From Candidatus Atribacteria bacterium 4572_76 (GTDB lineage: Bacteria; Atribacterota; Phoenicimicrobiia; Phoenicimicrobiales; Phoenicimicrobiaceae): a DNA stretch of 9,009 bases. Below, piece by piece: positions 1-6,360 of the stretch (position 1 is the first letter of the stretch; each line of letters opens with the position of its first letter). Both the position numbers and the translations under genes were made by a program. Below the pieces are notes generated by a model. The model saw only the letters and a list, made by a program, of their open reading frames with translations. It ran no database searches and had not been told where the DNA came from. The stretch is taken from the NCBI GenBank assembly GCA_002084865.1, contig NBMG01000096.1, positions 1 to 9,009 on the forward strand, written 5' to 3'.

Positions 1-22
1 GCTAGACCACTAAATATTATTT

Positions 23-88
23 ACTAACAACTAATTTAACTTATTACTCATTACATATTACTTGTTACTGTATTTTATACGAGATACT
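23..88. repeat. Heptanucleotide repeat array upstream of rho
   Basis: Degenerate 7-base units lie end to end. From 40 to 88 they are in unbroken phase (CTTATTA, CTCATTA, CATATTA, CTTGTTA and so on, ending AGATACT), and ACTAACA and ACTAATT precede them at 23-36. The unit family matches the arrays at 6397-6480, 7633-7702 and 8417-8494. The array ends 13 bases before the rho ribosome site, the same placement as the other gene-proximal arrays. The window begins here, so any matching inverted arm to the left is out of view. No convincing sigma-70 promoter was seen; the AT-rich content makes -10-like words uninformative. Confidence 0.7.
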
Positions 89-101
89 AATTTTATTATA
101 C

Positions 102-110
102 AAAGGGAGG
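102..110 (+). promoter_or_regulatory. Ribosome binding site fixing the TTG start of rho
   Basis: AAAGGGAGG lies 9 bases before the TTG at 120. There is no in-frame ATG nearby that would give a normal Rho N-terminus, and the residues after the TTG (LLTELKEKK) align with the usual Rho start (NLTELK), so the TTG is the start. Confidence 0.8.
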
Positions 111-119
111 TCTTACAAT

Positions 120-1262
120 TTGCTTTTGACAGAATTAAAAGAAAAAAAGATTAATGATTTATGTAAAATTGCAAAAGAATATAATATTAATAATTTTTCC
201 AGAATAAAAAAGATGGATTTGATCTTCAAAATTTTACAGGCTGAAACAGAGAAGAAGGGTTACATGTTTTCTGAGGGAATTTTGGAGATTATGAGTGAAG
301 GGTTTGGTTTTTTGAGAACATCGGGCTACCTGCCCGGGGAAAACGACATTTATATTTCTCCTTCTCAAATAAGAAGATTCAATCTTAGTGTTGGTGATCT
401 TGTATCAGGTCAAGTTAGGCCACCTAAAGAAGGAGAAAGATATTATGCTTTATTAAAAATTGAAGCTGTTAATCATGAAGACCCAGAATCATCTAAAGAG
501 AGAATAGATTTTGAAAATCTTACTCCTCTTTTTCCCGAAAAGATGATTAAATTAGAAAATAAATCGACTGGATTATCAACACGGATTATCGACTTATTTT
601 CACCAATTGGGAAAGGTCAACGAGGCTTAATAGTTTCTCCTCCAAAAGCAGGTAAGACAATTTTATTAGAAAAGATTGCCAATGGAATTACAATTAATCA
701 TCCGGAGATAAATTTAATGGTTTTACTAATCGATGAAAGACCGGAAGAAGTAACCGGAATGCAAAGATCAGTAAAAGCTGAAGTGATAAGCTCAACTTTC
801 GATCAACCTGTCAGTAATCATATAAAAGTAGCGGAAATTGTCCTGGAAAGAGCTAAAAGGTTAGTAGAGCAAAAGAAAGACGTGGTCATATTATTAGATA
901 GCATTACGAGATTAGCGCGGGCTTACAATCAGACTATTCCAACAAGTGGCAAAACTCTATCTGGCGGTTTAGATTCAAGTGCTCTTTATTTACCGAAAAG
1001 ATTCTTCGGGGCAGCGAGAAATATTGAAGAGGGAGGCAGTTTAACCATACTTGCTACTGCTTTGGTAGAAACAGGAAGCAGAATGGATGACGTAATATTT
1101 GAAGAATTTAAAGGTACTGGCAATATGGAATTAAGGTTAGATAGAGAACTTTCTGAAAATCGAATATTTCCGGCAATCGATATCAGGAAATCAGGCACTC
1201 GAAAAGAAGAATTATTACTCGCGATACTCGATACTATATACTCAATACTGTTTAATTTTTGA
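120..1262 (+). CDS. rho: Transcription termination factor Rho, C-terminus lost
   Basis: Rho is a hexameric RNA-dependent ATPase that binds nascent RNA and ends transcription. Visible parts are the N-terminal helical domain (residues 1-45), the RNA-binding cold-shock-like domain (about 50-125, with GFGFLR and DIYISPSQIRRF), Walker A PPKAGKT at 174-180, the LLIDERPEEVT segment near 202-212, the Walker B region VVILLDSITRLARAYN (255-270), the Q-loop region around 273-289, R-loop KGTGNME (331-337) and the arginine-finger region SGTRKEELL (358-366). After LLL at 365-367 homology stops. Residues 368-380 are translated heptad repeat (ILDTIYSIL) and unrelated sequence. Rho normally continues about 45 residues (an EELQKMW-like helix and onward to the subunit-interface tail), and no other frame downstream encodes it. 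Start TTG is supported by a strong ribosome site. Family assignment is certain; whether this 380-residue product works is doubtful. Confidence 0.95.
   Translation: MLLTELKEKKINDLCKIAKEYNINNFSRIKKMDLIFKILQAETEKKGYMFSEGILEIMSEGFGFLRTSGYLPGENDIYISPSQIRRFNLSVGDLVSGQVRPPKEGERYYALLKIEAVNHEDPESSKERIDFENLTPLFPEKMIKLENKSTGLSTRIIDLFSPIGKGQRGLIVSPPKAGKTILLEKIANGITINHPEINLMVLLIDERPEEVTGMQRSVKAEVISSTFDQPVSNHIKVAEIVLERAKRLVEQKKDVVILLDSITRLARAYNQTIPTSGKTLSGGLDSSALYLPKRFFGAARNIEEGGSLTILATALVETGSRMDDVIFEEFKGTGNMELRLDRELSENRIFPAIDIRKSGTRKEELLLAILDTIYSILFNF
1217..1251. repeat. Heptad array forming the 3' end of the rho frame
   Basis: Five 7-base units in phase (ACTCGCG, ATACTCG, ATACTAT, ATACTCA, ATACTGT) replace the normal rho coding sequence. 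They belong to the same unit family as the array at 7675-7702. Unlike the other arrays this one sits inside an open reading frame, and no inverted partner arm is visible before rpmE. Confidence 0.75.
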
Positions 1263-1277
1263 CCTTAAAATAATAAT

Positions 1278-1312
1278 ATGTTATAATTTTTTATATTTTT
1301 AATCTATAACAT
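1278..1312. repeat. Weak AT-only inverted repeat between rho and rpmE
   Basis: ATGTTATA at 1278-1285 is the reverse complement of TATAACAT at 1305-1312, with a T-rich 19-base loop. The stem has only two G:C pairs and no clean T tract follows, so it is a poor terminator candidate. It may be chance in AT-rich sequence. rho and rpmE are only 79 bases apart. Confidence 0.3.
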
Positions 1313-1341
1313 TAGCAAAAGAAAGTTAGAGGAAGGGGAAA

Positions 1342-1563
1342 ATGAAAAAAGGTATACATCCAAAATATGGAAAAGCAACAATAAGTTGTGCTTGTGGTAA
1401 CAGCTTTGAAACCGGTTCTACTAAAAAGAATATGAAAATAGAAATATGTTCTGCTTGTCACCCATTTTTTACCGGGAAACAAAAAATAGTTGATACTGCT
1501 GGAAGAGTAGAGAGATTTAACAGAAAATACAATTTAACTAATGATGAGGATAGTGATAACTAA
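1342..1563 (+). CDS. rpmE: 50S ribosomal protein L31
   Basis: A 73-residue protein of the zinc-containing (C+) L31 type, part of the large ribosomal subunit near the central protuberance. It begins MKKGIHPKY, has the first cysteine pair in SCACGN (residues 16 and 18) and the second in ICSACHPF (37 and 40), then the conserved FFTGKQKIVDTAGRVERF. These four positions fit the zinc ribbon of this type. The length is slightly above the usual 65-70 because of an acidic tail (NDEDSDN). The start ATG is preceded by GAGGAAGGGG at 1329-1338. It follows rho, the standard order in many bacteria, and an intrinsic terminator closes the unit at 1727-1761. It appears intact. Confidence 0.97.
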   Translation: MKKGIHPKYGKATISCACGNSFETGSTKKNMKIEICSACHPFFTGKQKIVDTAGRVERFNRKYNLTNDEDSDN

Positions 1564-1807
1564 TTAAGATACTATCAAAAAAATATTTAAATGATTTTAA
1601 TAATAGATATTACATTAAAAAGAAATAAAAATTTTTTGATGAACAATTACAAGAATAAAAAATATGAACGAGAAAAAGATATTATTTAAGGCTATTTGTA
1701 ATAGAATGATGAATCAATTTAAATATAAAAAGACAGAGCTTTTATAAGGCTCTGTCTTTTTATATTTATTATATTTTCTATCATTTATGTTATAGAGGAG
1801 GAAAAAA
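1564..1807. other. Intergenic region between rpmE and tdk
   Basis: This 244-base AT-rich gap holds no plausible gene. It contains the intrinsic terminator at 1727-1761. The short stretch after it, about 46 bases before tdk, must hold the tdk promoter if the terminator is efficient; the T/A-rich words there allow several weak -10 candidates but no clear pair. Unlike the larger gaps, this region carries no recognisable heptad array. Confidence 0.6.
1727..1761 (+). terminator. Rho-independent terminator after rpmE
   Basis: A perfect 13-base stem pairs AAAAAGACAGAGC (1727-1739) with GCTCTGTCTTTTT (1749-1761) around a 9-base loop. The G/C core is AGACAGAGC and the 3' arm ends in five T residues followed by further T/A-rich sequence. 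It lies after rpmE and 46 bases before tdk, so it separates the rho-rpmE unit from tdk. The A-run/T-run symmetry means it could also act on minus-strand transcription. Confidence 0.88.
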
Positions 1808-2386
1808 ATGCGTGAAGGTGTAAACACTGGTTGGATTGAAGTGATATGCGGGAGTATGTTTAGCGGGAAGAGTGAAGAATTGATAAGAAGAGTCCGTAGA
1901 GTTCAAATTGCCCGAAAAAAGATTCAGGTATTTAAACCAGCTATTGATAATAGGTATGCTGTTCAGTATATTTACTCACATAACGGTACCAAGGTTGATG
2001 CTATAAATGTTACTAAATCAAAAGAAATATTAGAAAAAATAGAACCGGACACTGAGGTAATCGCTATTGATGAAGCTCAATTTTATGATGAGGATATTGT
2101 GCTCGTTTGTCAAAAACTTGCTGACCAAGGGAAAAGGGTTATTATTGCAGGTTTAGATCAGGATTTTAGGGGGGAACCATTTGGCGCAATACCTAAATTG
2201 CTGGCAGTAGCAGAATATATAGATAAGTTGCAAGCTATCTGCATGGTTTGTGGCAATACGGCTTCCAGAACCCAAAGGTTGGTAAACGGTAAGCCGGCAA
2301 AGTATAGTGATCCAACTATATTAATCGGAGCAAAAGAAAGCTATGAAGCGAGATGCCGTAAATGCCATGAAGTACCTAAGGAGTAA
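1808..2386 (+). CDS. tdk: Thymidine kinase, type II (Tdk)
   Basis: Phosphorylates thymidine to dTMP with ATP in the salvage pathway. The 192-residue length is normal for the TK1-like bacterial family. P-loop GSMFSGKS is at 15-22, the catalytic-base motif DEAQF at 88-92 (Glu89), the DQDFRGEPFG segment at 117-126, and the structural zinc cysteines are two CxxC pairs at 145/148 and 183/186. The C-terminal block SYEARCRKCHEVP is intact. The start is set by AGAGGAGG at 1794-1801, six bases before the ATG. It follows the rpmE terminator, so it is probably transcribed from its own promoter. Its stop codon directly abuts the first heptad unit of repeat element 1. Nearby thyX, upp and dCMP deaminase also serve pyrimidine nucleotide supply. 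Confidence 0.97.
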   Translation: MREGVNTGWIEVICGSMFSGKSEELIRRVRRVQIARKKIQVFKPAIDNRYAVQYIYSHNGTKVDAINVTKSKEILEKIEPDTEVIAIDEAQFYDEDIVLVCQKLADQGKRVIIAGLDQDFRGEPFGAIPKLLAVAEYIDKLQAICMVCGNTASRTQRLVNGKPAKYSDPTILIGAKESYEARCRKCHEVPKE

Positions 2387-2517
2387 ATAGCGTATAGCAA
2401 GACAGCGTACAGCGTTTAGCGTAGAGCGTATAGTTAGGAAAGATGAAGACAGAAGCCTAATTCGTATCTCGTGAATCGTATCTCGTGTTACATAAAGAAA
2501 TTAGTAATGTATAATAT

Positions 2518-2542
2518 GTAGGGGCACGATGCATCGTGCCCG
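2518..2542 (+). repeat. REP-like GTAG palindrome, perfect 20-base hairpin
   Basis: GTAG (2518-2521) is followed by the perfect palindrome GGGCACGATGCATCGTGCCC (2522-2541) and a G-rich-family closing G two bases on. A GTAG tetranucleotide ahead of a hairpin is the described form of REP elements mobilised by RAYT transposases. No T tract follows, so it is not a standard terminator. No RAYT gene is in the window. Confidence 0.7.
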
Positions 2543-2549
2543 ATAAAGA

Positions 2550-2574
2550 CGGGTCGAATAAATTTGAACCCTAC
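2550..2574 (-). repeat. Second REP-like hairpin, opposite orientation
   Basis: Read on the minus strand this begins GTAG at 2574-2571 and continues GGTTCAAATTTATTCGACCC, an imperfect hairpin of the same design as the element at 2518. The plus/minus pair 8 bases apart resembles the paired arrangement of REP doublets. The stem has mismatches, so it is an older or weaker copy. Confidence 0.5.
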
Positions 2575-2654
2575 AAAACCAAATTGTGAATTCTGTAGGG
2601 GTAGATCTTTTGCCTATTATCTATAAGCTAAACGCTGTACGCTATACGCTAGCT

Positions 2655-2663
2655 AAAGAGGAG
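2655..2663 (+). promoter_or_regulatory. Ribosome binding site fixing the thyX start
   Basis: AAAGAGGAG lies 9 bases before the ATG at 2673. The open frame extends 87 bases further upstream, but that part only translates the heptad array and hairpin sequence (a KLNAVRYTLA-like stretch) and has no family homology, so 2673 is the start. Confidence 0.85.
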
Positions 2664-2672
2664 TTTTATCCT

Positions 2673-3368
2673 ATGAAAGTCAAATTGATAAATTATACTA
2701 AGGATCCTGAAAAAATTGTAGCTCAGTCAGCAAGATTATGTTATTCTGCATTAGATATAGAAGAATTAAGGGGAAAACTTAGCGATGAATCAATAATGAA
2801 ATTAATTAAAAAAATTATGAAATTGGGACATTATTCTGTTTTAGAACATGCTACCTTTACTTTTGCTATAGAAGGAATCTCCAGGGTTACTTCTCATCAG
2901 TTAGTAAGACATCGGCTCGCCTCTTTTTCCCAACAAAGCCAAAGATATGTTAAAATAAATAAAGAGGGGTTTCCTTATATCGTCCCAAAATCTATTGCTA
3001 AGGATAAAAAATTAGCTAAAATATTTATAGGTGCTATAAAAGAATTAGACGGAATTTACCAATTATTGCTGGAACATAATATAGAAGCAGAAGATGCAAG
3101 ATACATTTTGCCCCAGGCGGTTACAACTAAAATAATAATAACAGCAAATGCTCGGGAATTACTGCATATCTTTAAATTAAGATGCTGCAATAGAGCCCAA
3201 TGGGAGATAAGAGAAGTTGCCATGAAAATGTTACAAAAAGTAAAAGATATTGCACCAGCCATATTTGAGAATGCCGGTCCGCCTTGCATTTTAGGACCTT
3301 GCCCCGAAGGGGAATTATCCTGTGGTAAACCCTGGTCTAAAAATAAAGAAGAAGGAGTAAATGATTAA
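2673..3368 (+). CDS. thyX: Flavin-dependent thymidylate synthase ThyX
   Basis: Makes dTMP from dUMP using methylenetetrahydrofolate, FAD and NADPH. The 231-residue protein has the ThyX signature RHRX7S as RHRLASFSQQS (79-89) followed by QR, the LGHYSVLEHATFTFAIEGISR block (51-71), DARYILPQAV (141-150), and the substrate-binding segment RCCNRAQWEIR (170-180). The C-terminus has a cysteine-containing tail, with C205, C210 and C217 in PPCILGPCPEGELSCGK; such tails are known in ThyX of some anaerobes. The start was chosen from the ribosome site; a longer frame from 2586 is translated repeat. It is followed after two bases by the DUF1385 gene, so the two are probably cotranscribed. Unlike ThyA, ThyX yields tetrahydrofolate directly. 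It appears intact. Confidence 0.97.
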   Translation: MKVKLINYTKDPEKIVAQSARLCYSALDIEELRGKLSDESIMKLIKKIMKLGHYSVLEHATFTFAIEGISRVTSHQLVRHRLASFSQQSQRYVKINKEGFPYIVPKSIAKDKKLAKIFIGAIKELDGIYQLLLEHNIEAEDARYILPQAVTTKIIITANARELLHIFKLRCCNRAQWEIREVAMKMLQKVKDIAPAIFENAGPPCILGPCPEGELSCGKPWSKNKEEGVND

Positions 3369-3370
3369 TA

Positions 3371-4273
3371 ATGAAAAATGCTGACTGTAATTATGGAGGT
3401 CAAGCAGTAATTGAAGGAGTGATGATGAGATCTCCTTTAAAATATGCTATTGCGGTTCGTAGACCAGATAAAGAAATAATTTTAAAGATAGGAAAATTAA
3501 AATCATTATCTAATAAGTTAAAATTTCTTAAATGGCCGATTTTTAGAGGAATAGTTAATTTAGTCGAATCTTTGATTCTGGGATTAAAAGCATTGACTTA
3601 TTCCGCAGAACAGGCAACAGGCGAAGAAGAGAAAATAAATAGCGTAGAAATGTTTTTTACAATTGTAATTGCTTTTGGGTTATTCATAGTTTTTTTTATA
3701 GCTCTTCCTACTGCAATGGCTCGATACTTAGACAGGTACCTATCTAATGTAATTGTTTATAATTTATTTGAAGGATTATTAAGAATTAGTATATTTATAG
3801 CCTACTTATTTTTTATCTCGAAAATAAAAGACATAAGAAGAGTATTTGAATACCATGGAGCAGAACACAAGGTAATATATACCTATGAAGCAGGTGAGGA
3901 ACTCAATGTTGATAATGTGAAAAAACACAGTACTCTGCATCCTCGATGCGGAACAAGTTTTATTTTCATTGTTTTAATAATGAGTATTTTGGTATTTTCT
4001 TTACTGGGGAAACAAACATTACTTTTGAGAATAGCCTATAGGATTGCTATAATTCCCATAATAGCTGGCCTATCATATGAAATATTGAAATTATCAGCAA
4101 AAAACATGAATAAAACTTTAGTGAAATGGGCAGTGATGCCCGGATTATGGTTCCAAAGACTTACTACCAACGAACCCGATGATGCTCAGATTGAGGTGGC
4201 TATAAAGGCATTAAAAGGCGTTTTGCCCGAAGAAAATAAAAATATAAAATTTGAAGTGGTAGATAATGTTTAA
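3371..4273 (+). CDS. DUF1385 (YqhQ-like) integral membrane protein
   Basis: A 300-residue protein of the DUF1385 family, whose biochemical role I do not know. It starts with the conserved YGGQAVIEGVMMRSP (residues 8-22). Four hydrophobic segments are visible at about 93-116, 133-150, 196-212 and 222-240. Conserved loop motifs EYHGAEHK (160-167) and LHPRCGTSF (189-197) contain His, Glu and Cys residues that could bind metal, which is inference. The C-terminus has the family block PGLWFQRLTTNEPDDAQIEVAIKAL (257-281). It begins 2 bases after the thyX stop, and its last 8 bases overlap the prfA start, so translation of prfA is probably coupled to it. The gene commonly sits before prfA in anaerobic Firmicutes. 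It appears complete. Confidence 0.92.
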   Translation: MKNADCNYGGQAVIEGVMMRSPLKYAIAVRRPDKEIILKIGKLKSLSNKLKFLKWPIFRGIVNLVESLILGLKALTYSAEQATGEEEKINSVEMFFTIVIAFGLFIVFFIALPTAMARYLDRYLSNVIVYNLFEGLLRISIFIAYLFFISKIKDIRRVFEYHGAEHKVIYTYEAGEELNVDNVKKHSTLHPRCGTSFIFIVLIMSILVFSLLGKQTLLLRIAYRIAIIPIIAGLSYEILKLSAKNMNKTLVKWAVMPGLWFQRLTTNEPDDAQIEVAIKALKGVLPEENKNIKFEVVDNV

Positions 4274-5344
4274 AAAATTAGAAGAATTAGAAAAAAAATA
4301 CGAAGAATTGAATAAAAATCTTTCAGACCCAAAAATTATCGCTAATCAGCCTAAGAATACGCAAAGATGCAATCTGATATTTCAAAGCAAGTTTTAAAAT
4401 ACAAGGAATATAAGGACATAATAAATGAGATTGAAGAGAACTCGAAATTATTTTCAGAAGAAAAGAACTCGAAATTATTTTCAGAAGAAAAGGACATAGA
4501 ATTTAAAAAATTAATTAGCGAAGAATTAGAAATGTTAAAAGAGAAGAAATCTAATTTGGAAATAGAATTAAAAGAACTTATGTTCCCCAAAGACCCTCAC
4601 GATAAAAAAAATTGTATAGTAGAAATTAGAGCTGGTGCCGGAGGTGACGAAGCTGCACTTTTTGCCGGAGATCTTTTTAGAATGTATTCTCGATTTGCTG
4701 AAAATAATGGATGGAAAACCGAAGTAATGAGTTCCAGCCCTACCGGTATCGGAGGATTTAAAGAGATAATATTCAGCATAACGGGGAAAGATGTATATGG
4801 AAAGTTAAAATACGAGAGTGGAGTACATCGGGTTCAGCGTGTTCCTTTAACCGAGTCAAGCGGAAGGATACATACTTCGACTGTTACAGTGGCTATACTT
4901 CCCGAAGCAGAGGAGGTTGAACTGGAAATTAATGTGAATGATCTAAAAATTGACCGCTTTCGTTCTACAGGCCCTGGTGGGCAAAGCGTCAATACTACAG
5001 ATTCAGCAATTAGAATTACCCATATTCCCACCGGAATGGTAGTTACCTGCCAGGATGAGAAATCTCAACATAAGAATAAGGATAAGGCCTTAAAAATATT
5101 AAGAGCAAGACTTTTAGATATGGCAGAAAAGGAAAAGCATGAAGAGCTTGCTCTAAAGAGAAAAAGCCAGGTGGGCACAGGAGACAGAAGTGAAAGGATT
5201 AGAACTTATAATTTTCCTCAAAACAGAATAACCGATCATCGTATTGGTCTAAATTTACATAATTTAGAAGAAGTTTTAGAAGGAAATTTAAATGATTTGG
5301 TGACTAATCTTTCGGAAAAATTAAAAACGAGCAATGAAATTTAA
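4266..5344 (+). CDS. prfA: Peptide chain release factor 1, single-base frameshift near the start
   Basis: RF1 reads UAA and UAG and releases the peptide. The true N-terminus is MFKKLEELEKKYEELNKNLSDP from the ATG at 4266, but this frame stops at 4395-4397. The remaining protein is in the -1 frame: one A missing at about 4353-4354 (CCTAAG where CCTAAAG would give PKEYAKMQSDISK) restores a continuous RF1. An ATG at 4367 could restart a product lacking the first 33 or so residues. The rest is intact: the GGDEAALFAGDLFRMYSR block, stop-codon tripeptide PLT at 4844-4852 (RF1 PxT type; RF2 has SPF), GGQ at 4976-4984, and the C-terminal SERIRTYNFPQNRITDHRI. Domain 1 carries a duplicated NSKLFSEEK. 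The start overlaps DUF1385 by 8 bases and the end overlaps prmC by 11. The indel could be a sequencing error. Confidence 0.93.
4439..4492 (+). repeat. Perfect 27-base tandem duplication inside prfA
   Basis: Copies at 4439-4465 and 4466-4492 are identical and in frame, each encoding NSKLFSEEK in the N-terminal coiled-coil domain of RF1. Other RF1 proteins have room for about one copy here. Identity at every third codon position indicates a recent event. Confidence 0.95.
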
Positions 5345-6190
5345 AAAAATGCCGGAAAATAAGTATGCATTTCAAACCGTAGGGCAGGCCCTAAAAAATA
5401 TTCGTAAAATATTTAAAGATAAGGGAATAATGAATCCGGATAGAGAAGCGGAGATTCTATTAAGTTATTTTCTGGAAATGAGCAGCAGCGAAATATATTT
5501 AAATTCTGATAGAATATTAAAAGATATAGAAAAAACACAATTAGAGAAAAAGATTCATAAAAGAATAGAAAAAATACCTCTCCAATATATAACTAAACAT
5601 CAAGAATTTATGGGAATGGATTTTTTGGTAGAAAAAGGAGTTTTAATCCCTCGGCCGGAAACAGAGATTTTAGTGGAAGAAGTTATTAGAAAATTGAAAA
5701 ACTATAAATGTTCTAGAGTAGCAGATTTAGGAACGGGCACAGGTATAATTGCTGTCAGCATAGCTAAATTCATAGAAGATGTTATCATCTACGCAACCGA
5801 TATTTCTAAAAAATCTTTGCAAATAGCATTAAAAAATGCTCAAAAGCATGGGTGTAAAAATAAAATAATATTTTTACAGGGAGATTTATTCGAACCATTT
5901 ATAGGGATAATTAAAAAAAACAGCTTAGATGGGATTATTTCAAATCCCCCTTATATAGATTCTCACGATTTTGAATCGTTGGGATTGACGGTTTGGATTA
6001 TTATCGTAAAATAATAAAGAAAAGCCCTCAATATTTAAAAAAGAACGGTTTTATGGCCTTAGAAGTGGGTTTTGACCAGTCGAAAATAGTTAAAGATTTA
6101 ATTATTAAAGAGAATAATTTTAATCAAAATATAGAAATTACCAAAGATTATTTGGGGATAGAGAGAGTAGTGATAGCTTATAGAAAATAA
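5334..6190 (+). pseudogene. prmC: PrmC, release factor glutamine methyltransferase, internal deletion with frameshift
   Basis: PrmC methylates the Gln of the GGQ motif in RF1 and RF2 using S-adenosylmethionine. The N-terminal part (5334-5981) has the helical release-factor-binding domain, PLQYITKHQEFMGMDFLVEKGVLIPRPETEILV, the SAM-binding motif DLGTGTGIIAVSIA and the active-site NPPY (5943-5954). After NPPYIDSHDFESL the frame runs into VWIIIVK and stops at 6014. The next frame from about 5981 reads GIDGLDYYRKIIKKSPQYLKKNGFMALEVGF to 6190, the normal PrmC C-terminus. Between them the usual segment of about 15 residues (an EP..AL motif) is gone; the frame change implies a deletion of 3n+1 bases, perhaps near 46. 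The start overlaps prfA by 11 bases; a second ATG at 5349 is possible. The gene is recognisable but broken as sequenced. Confidence 0.9.
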
Positions 6191-6296
6191 ATAACTAGCG
6201 TAAAGCGTACAGCGTATAGCGTATAGTGAGAAAAGAAGAAAAAATAAGACAGAAGCCAAGTTCATATCTCGTAAATAAAATAATAATGTATAACAT

Positions 6297-6322
6297 GTAG
6301 GGGCAGACCTTGTGTCTGCCCG
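6297..6322 (+). repeat. REP-like GTAG hairpin
   Basis: GTAG (6297-6300) is followed by stem GGGCAGAC (6301-6308), loop CTTGT and the exact complement GTCTGCCC (6314-6321), then G. It has the same design as 2518-2542 with a different stem sequence, which suggests compensatory drift that keeps the hairpin. Confidence 0.7.
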
Positions 6323-6335
6323 TAATGAGTAATCT

Positions 6336-6360
6336 GTAAGGGCTCGATTCATCGAGCCCG
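6336..6360 (+). repeat. REP-like hairpin with GTAA head
   Basis: GTAA (6336-6339) precedes GGGCTCGATTCATCGAGCCC (6340-6359), an 8-9 base-pair stem with a 2-4 base loop, closed by G. It lies in the same orientation as the hairpin at 6297, 14 bases beyond it. Confidence 0.65.

Larger units (their letters stand above)
2387..2655. repeat. Composite intergenic repeat element 1 (heptad arms plus GTAG hairpins)
   Basis: The whole tdk-thyX gap is repeat. Left arm: AGCGTAN-type heptads (2386-2435, with one 8-base slip near 2400-2407). Then come the word AGACAGAAGCC (2447-2457), two 14-base direct copies of TCGTATCTCGTG plus two bases (2462-2489), a block at 2505-2526 leading into a GTAG hairpin, an inverse hairpin, a half copy of the hairpin head at 2594-2601, and a right arm of heptads (2621-2655) that is the reverse complement in type of the left arm (for example CTATACG against CGTATAG). 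The same ordered blocks recur in element 2 at 6191-6480. The right arm ends exactly at the thyX ribosome site. Confidence 0.8.

Noticed and set aside
62..90. Sigma-70 promoter for rho (TTGTTA, 17 bases, TACTAA)
   Set aside because: The -10 match is poor and both words are simply units of the heptad array.
2517..2542. Palindrome as an intrinsic terminator for tdk
   Set aside because: No T tract follows on either side and the GTAG head plus family members at 6297 and 6336 fit a REP-like element better.
4266..4400. Programmed frameshift as in prfB
   Set aside because: The RF2 signal is a +1 shift at CTT-TGA with an upstream Shine-Dalgarno; here a -1 change is needed, no slippery heptamer is seen and the gene is RF1.
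5993..6190. Separate small gene after prmC
   Set aside because: The peptide is the normal C-terminus of PrmC, displaced by a frame change.
6098..6352. Minus-strand open frame of 84 codons across the prmC end and repeat element 2
   Set aside because: It translates heptad repeats (SLYAIRCTLYA) and prmC antisense; there is no ribosome site or homology.
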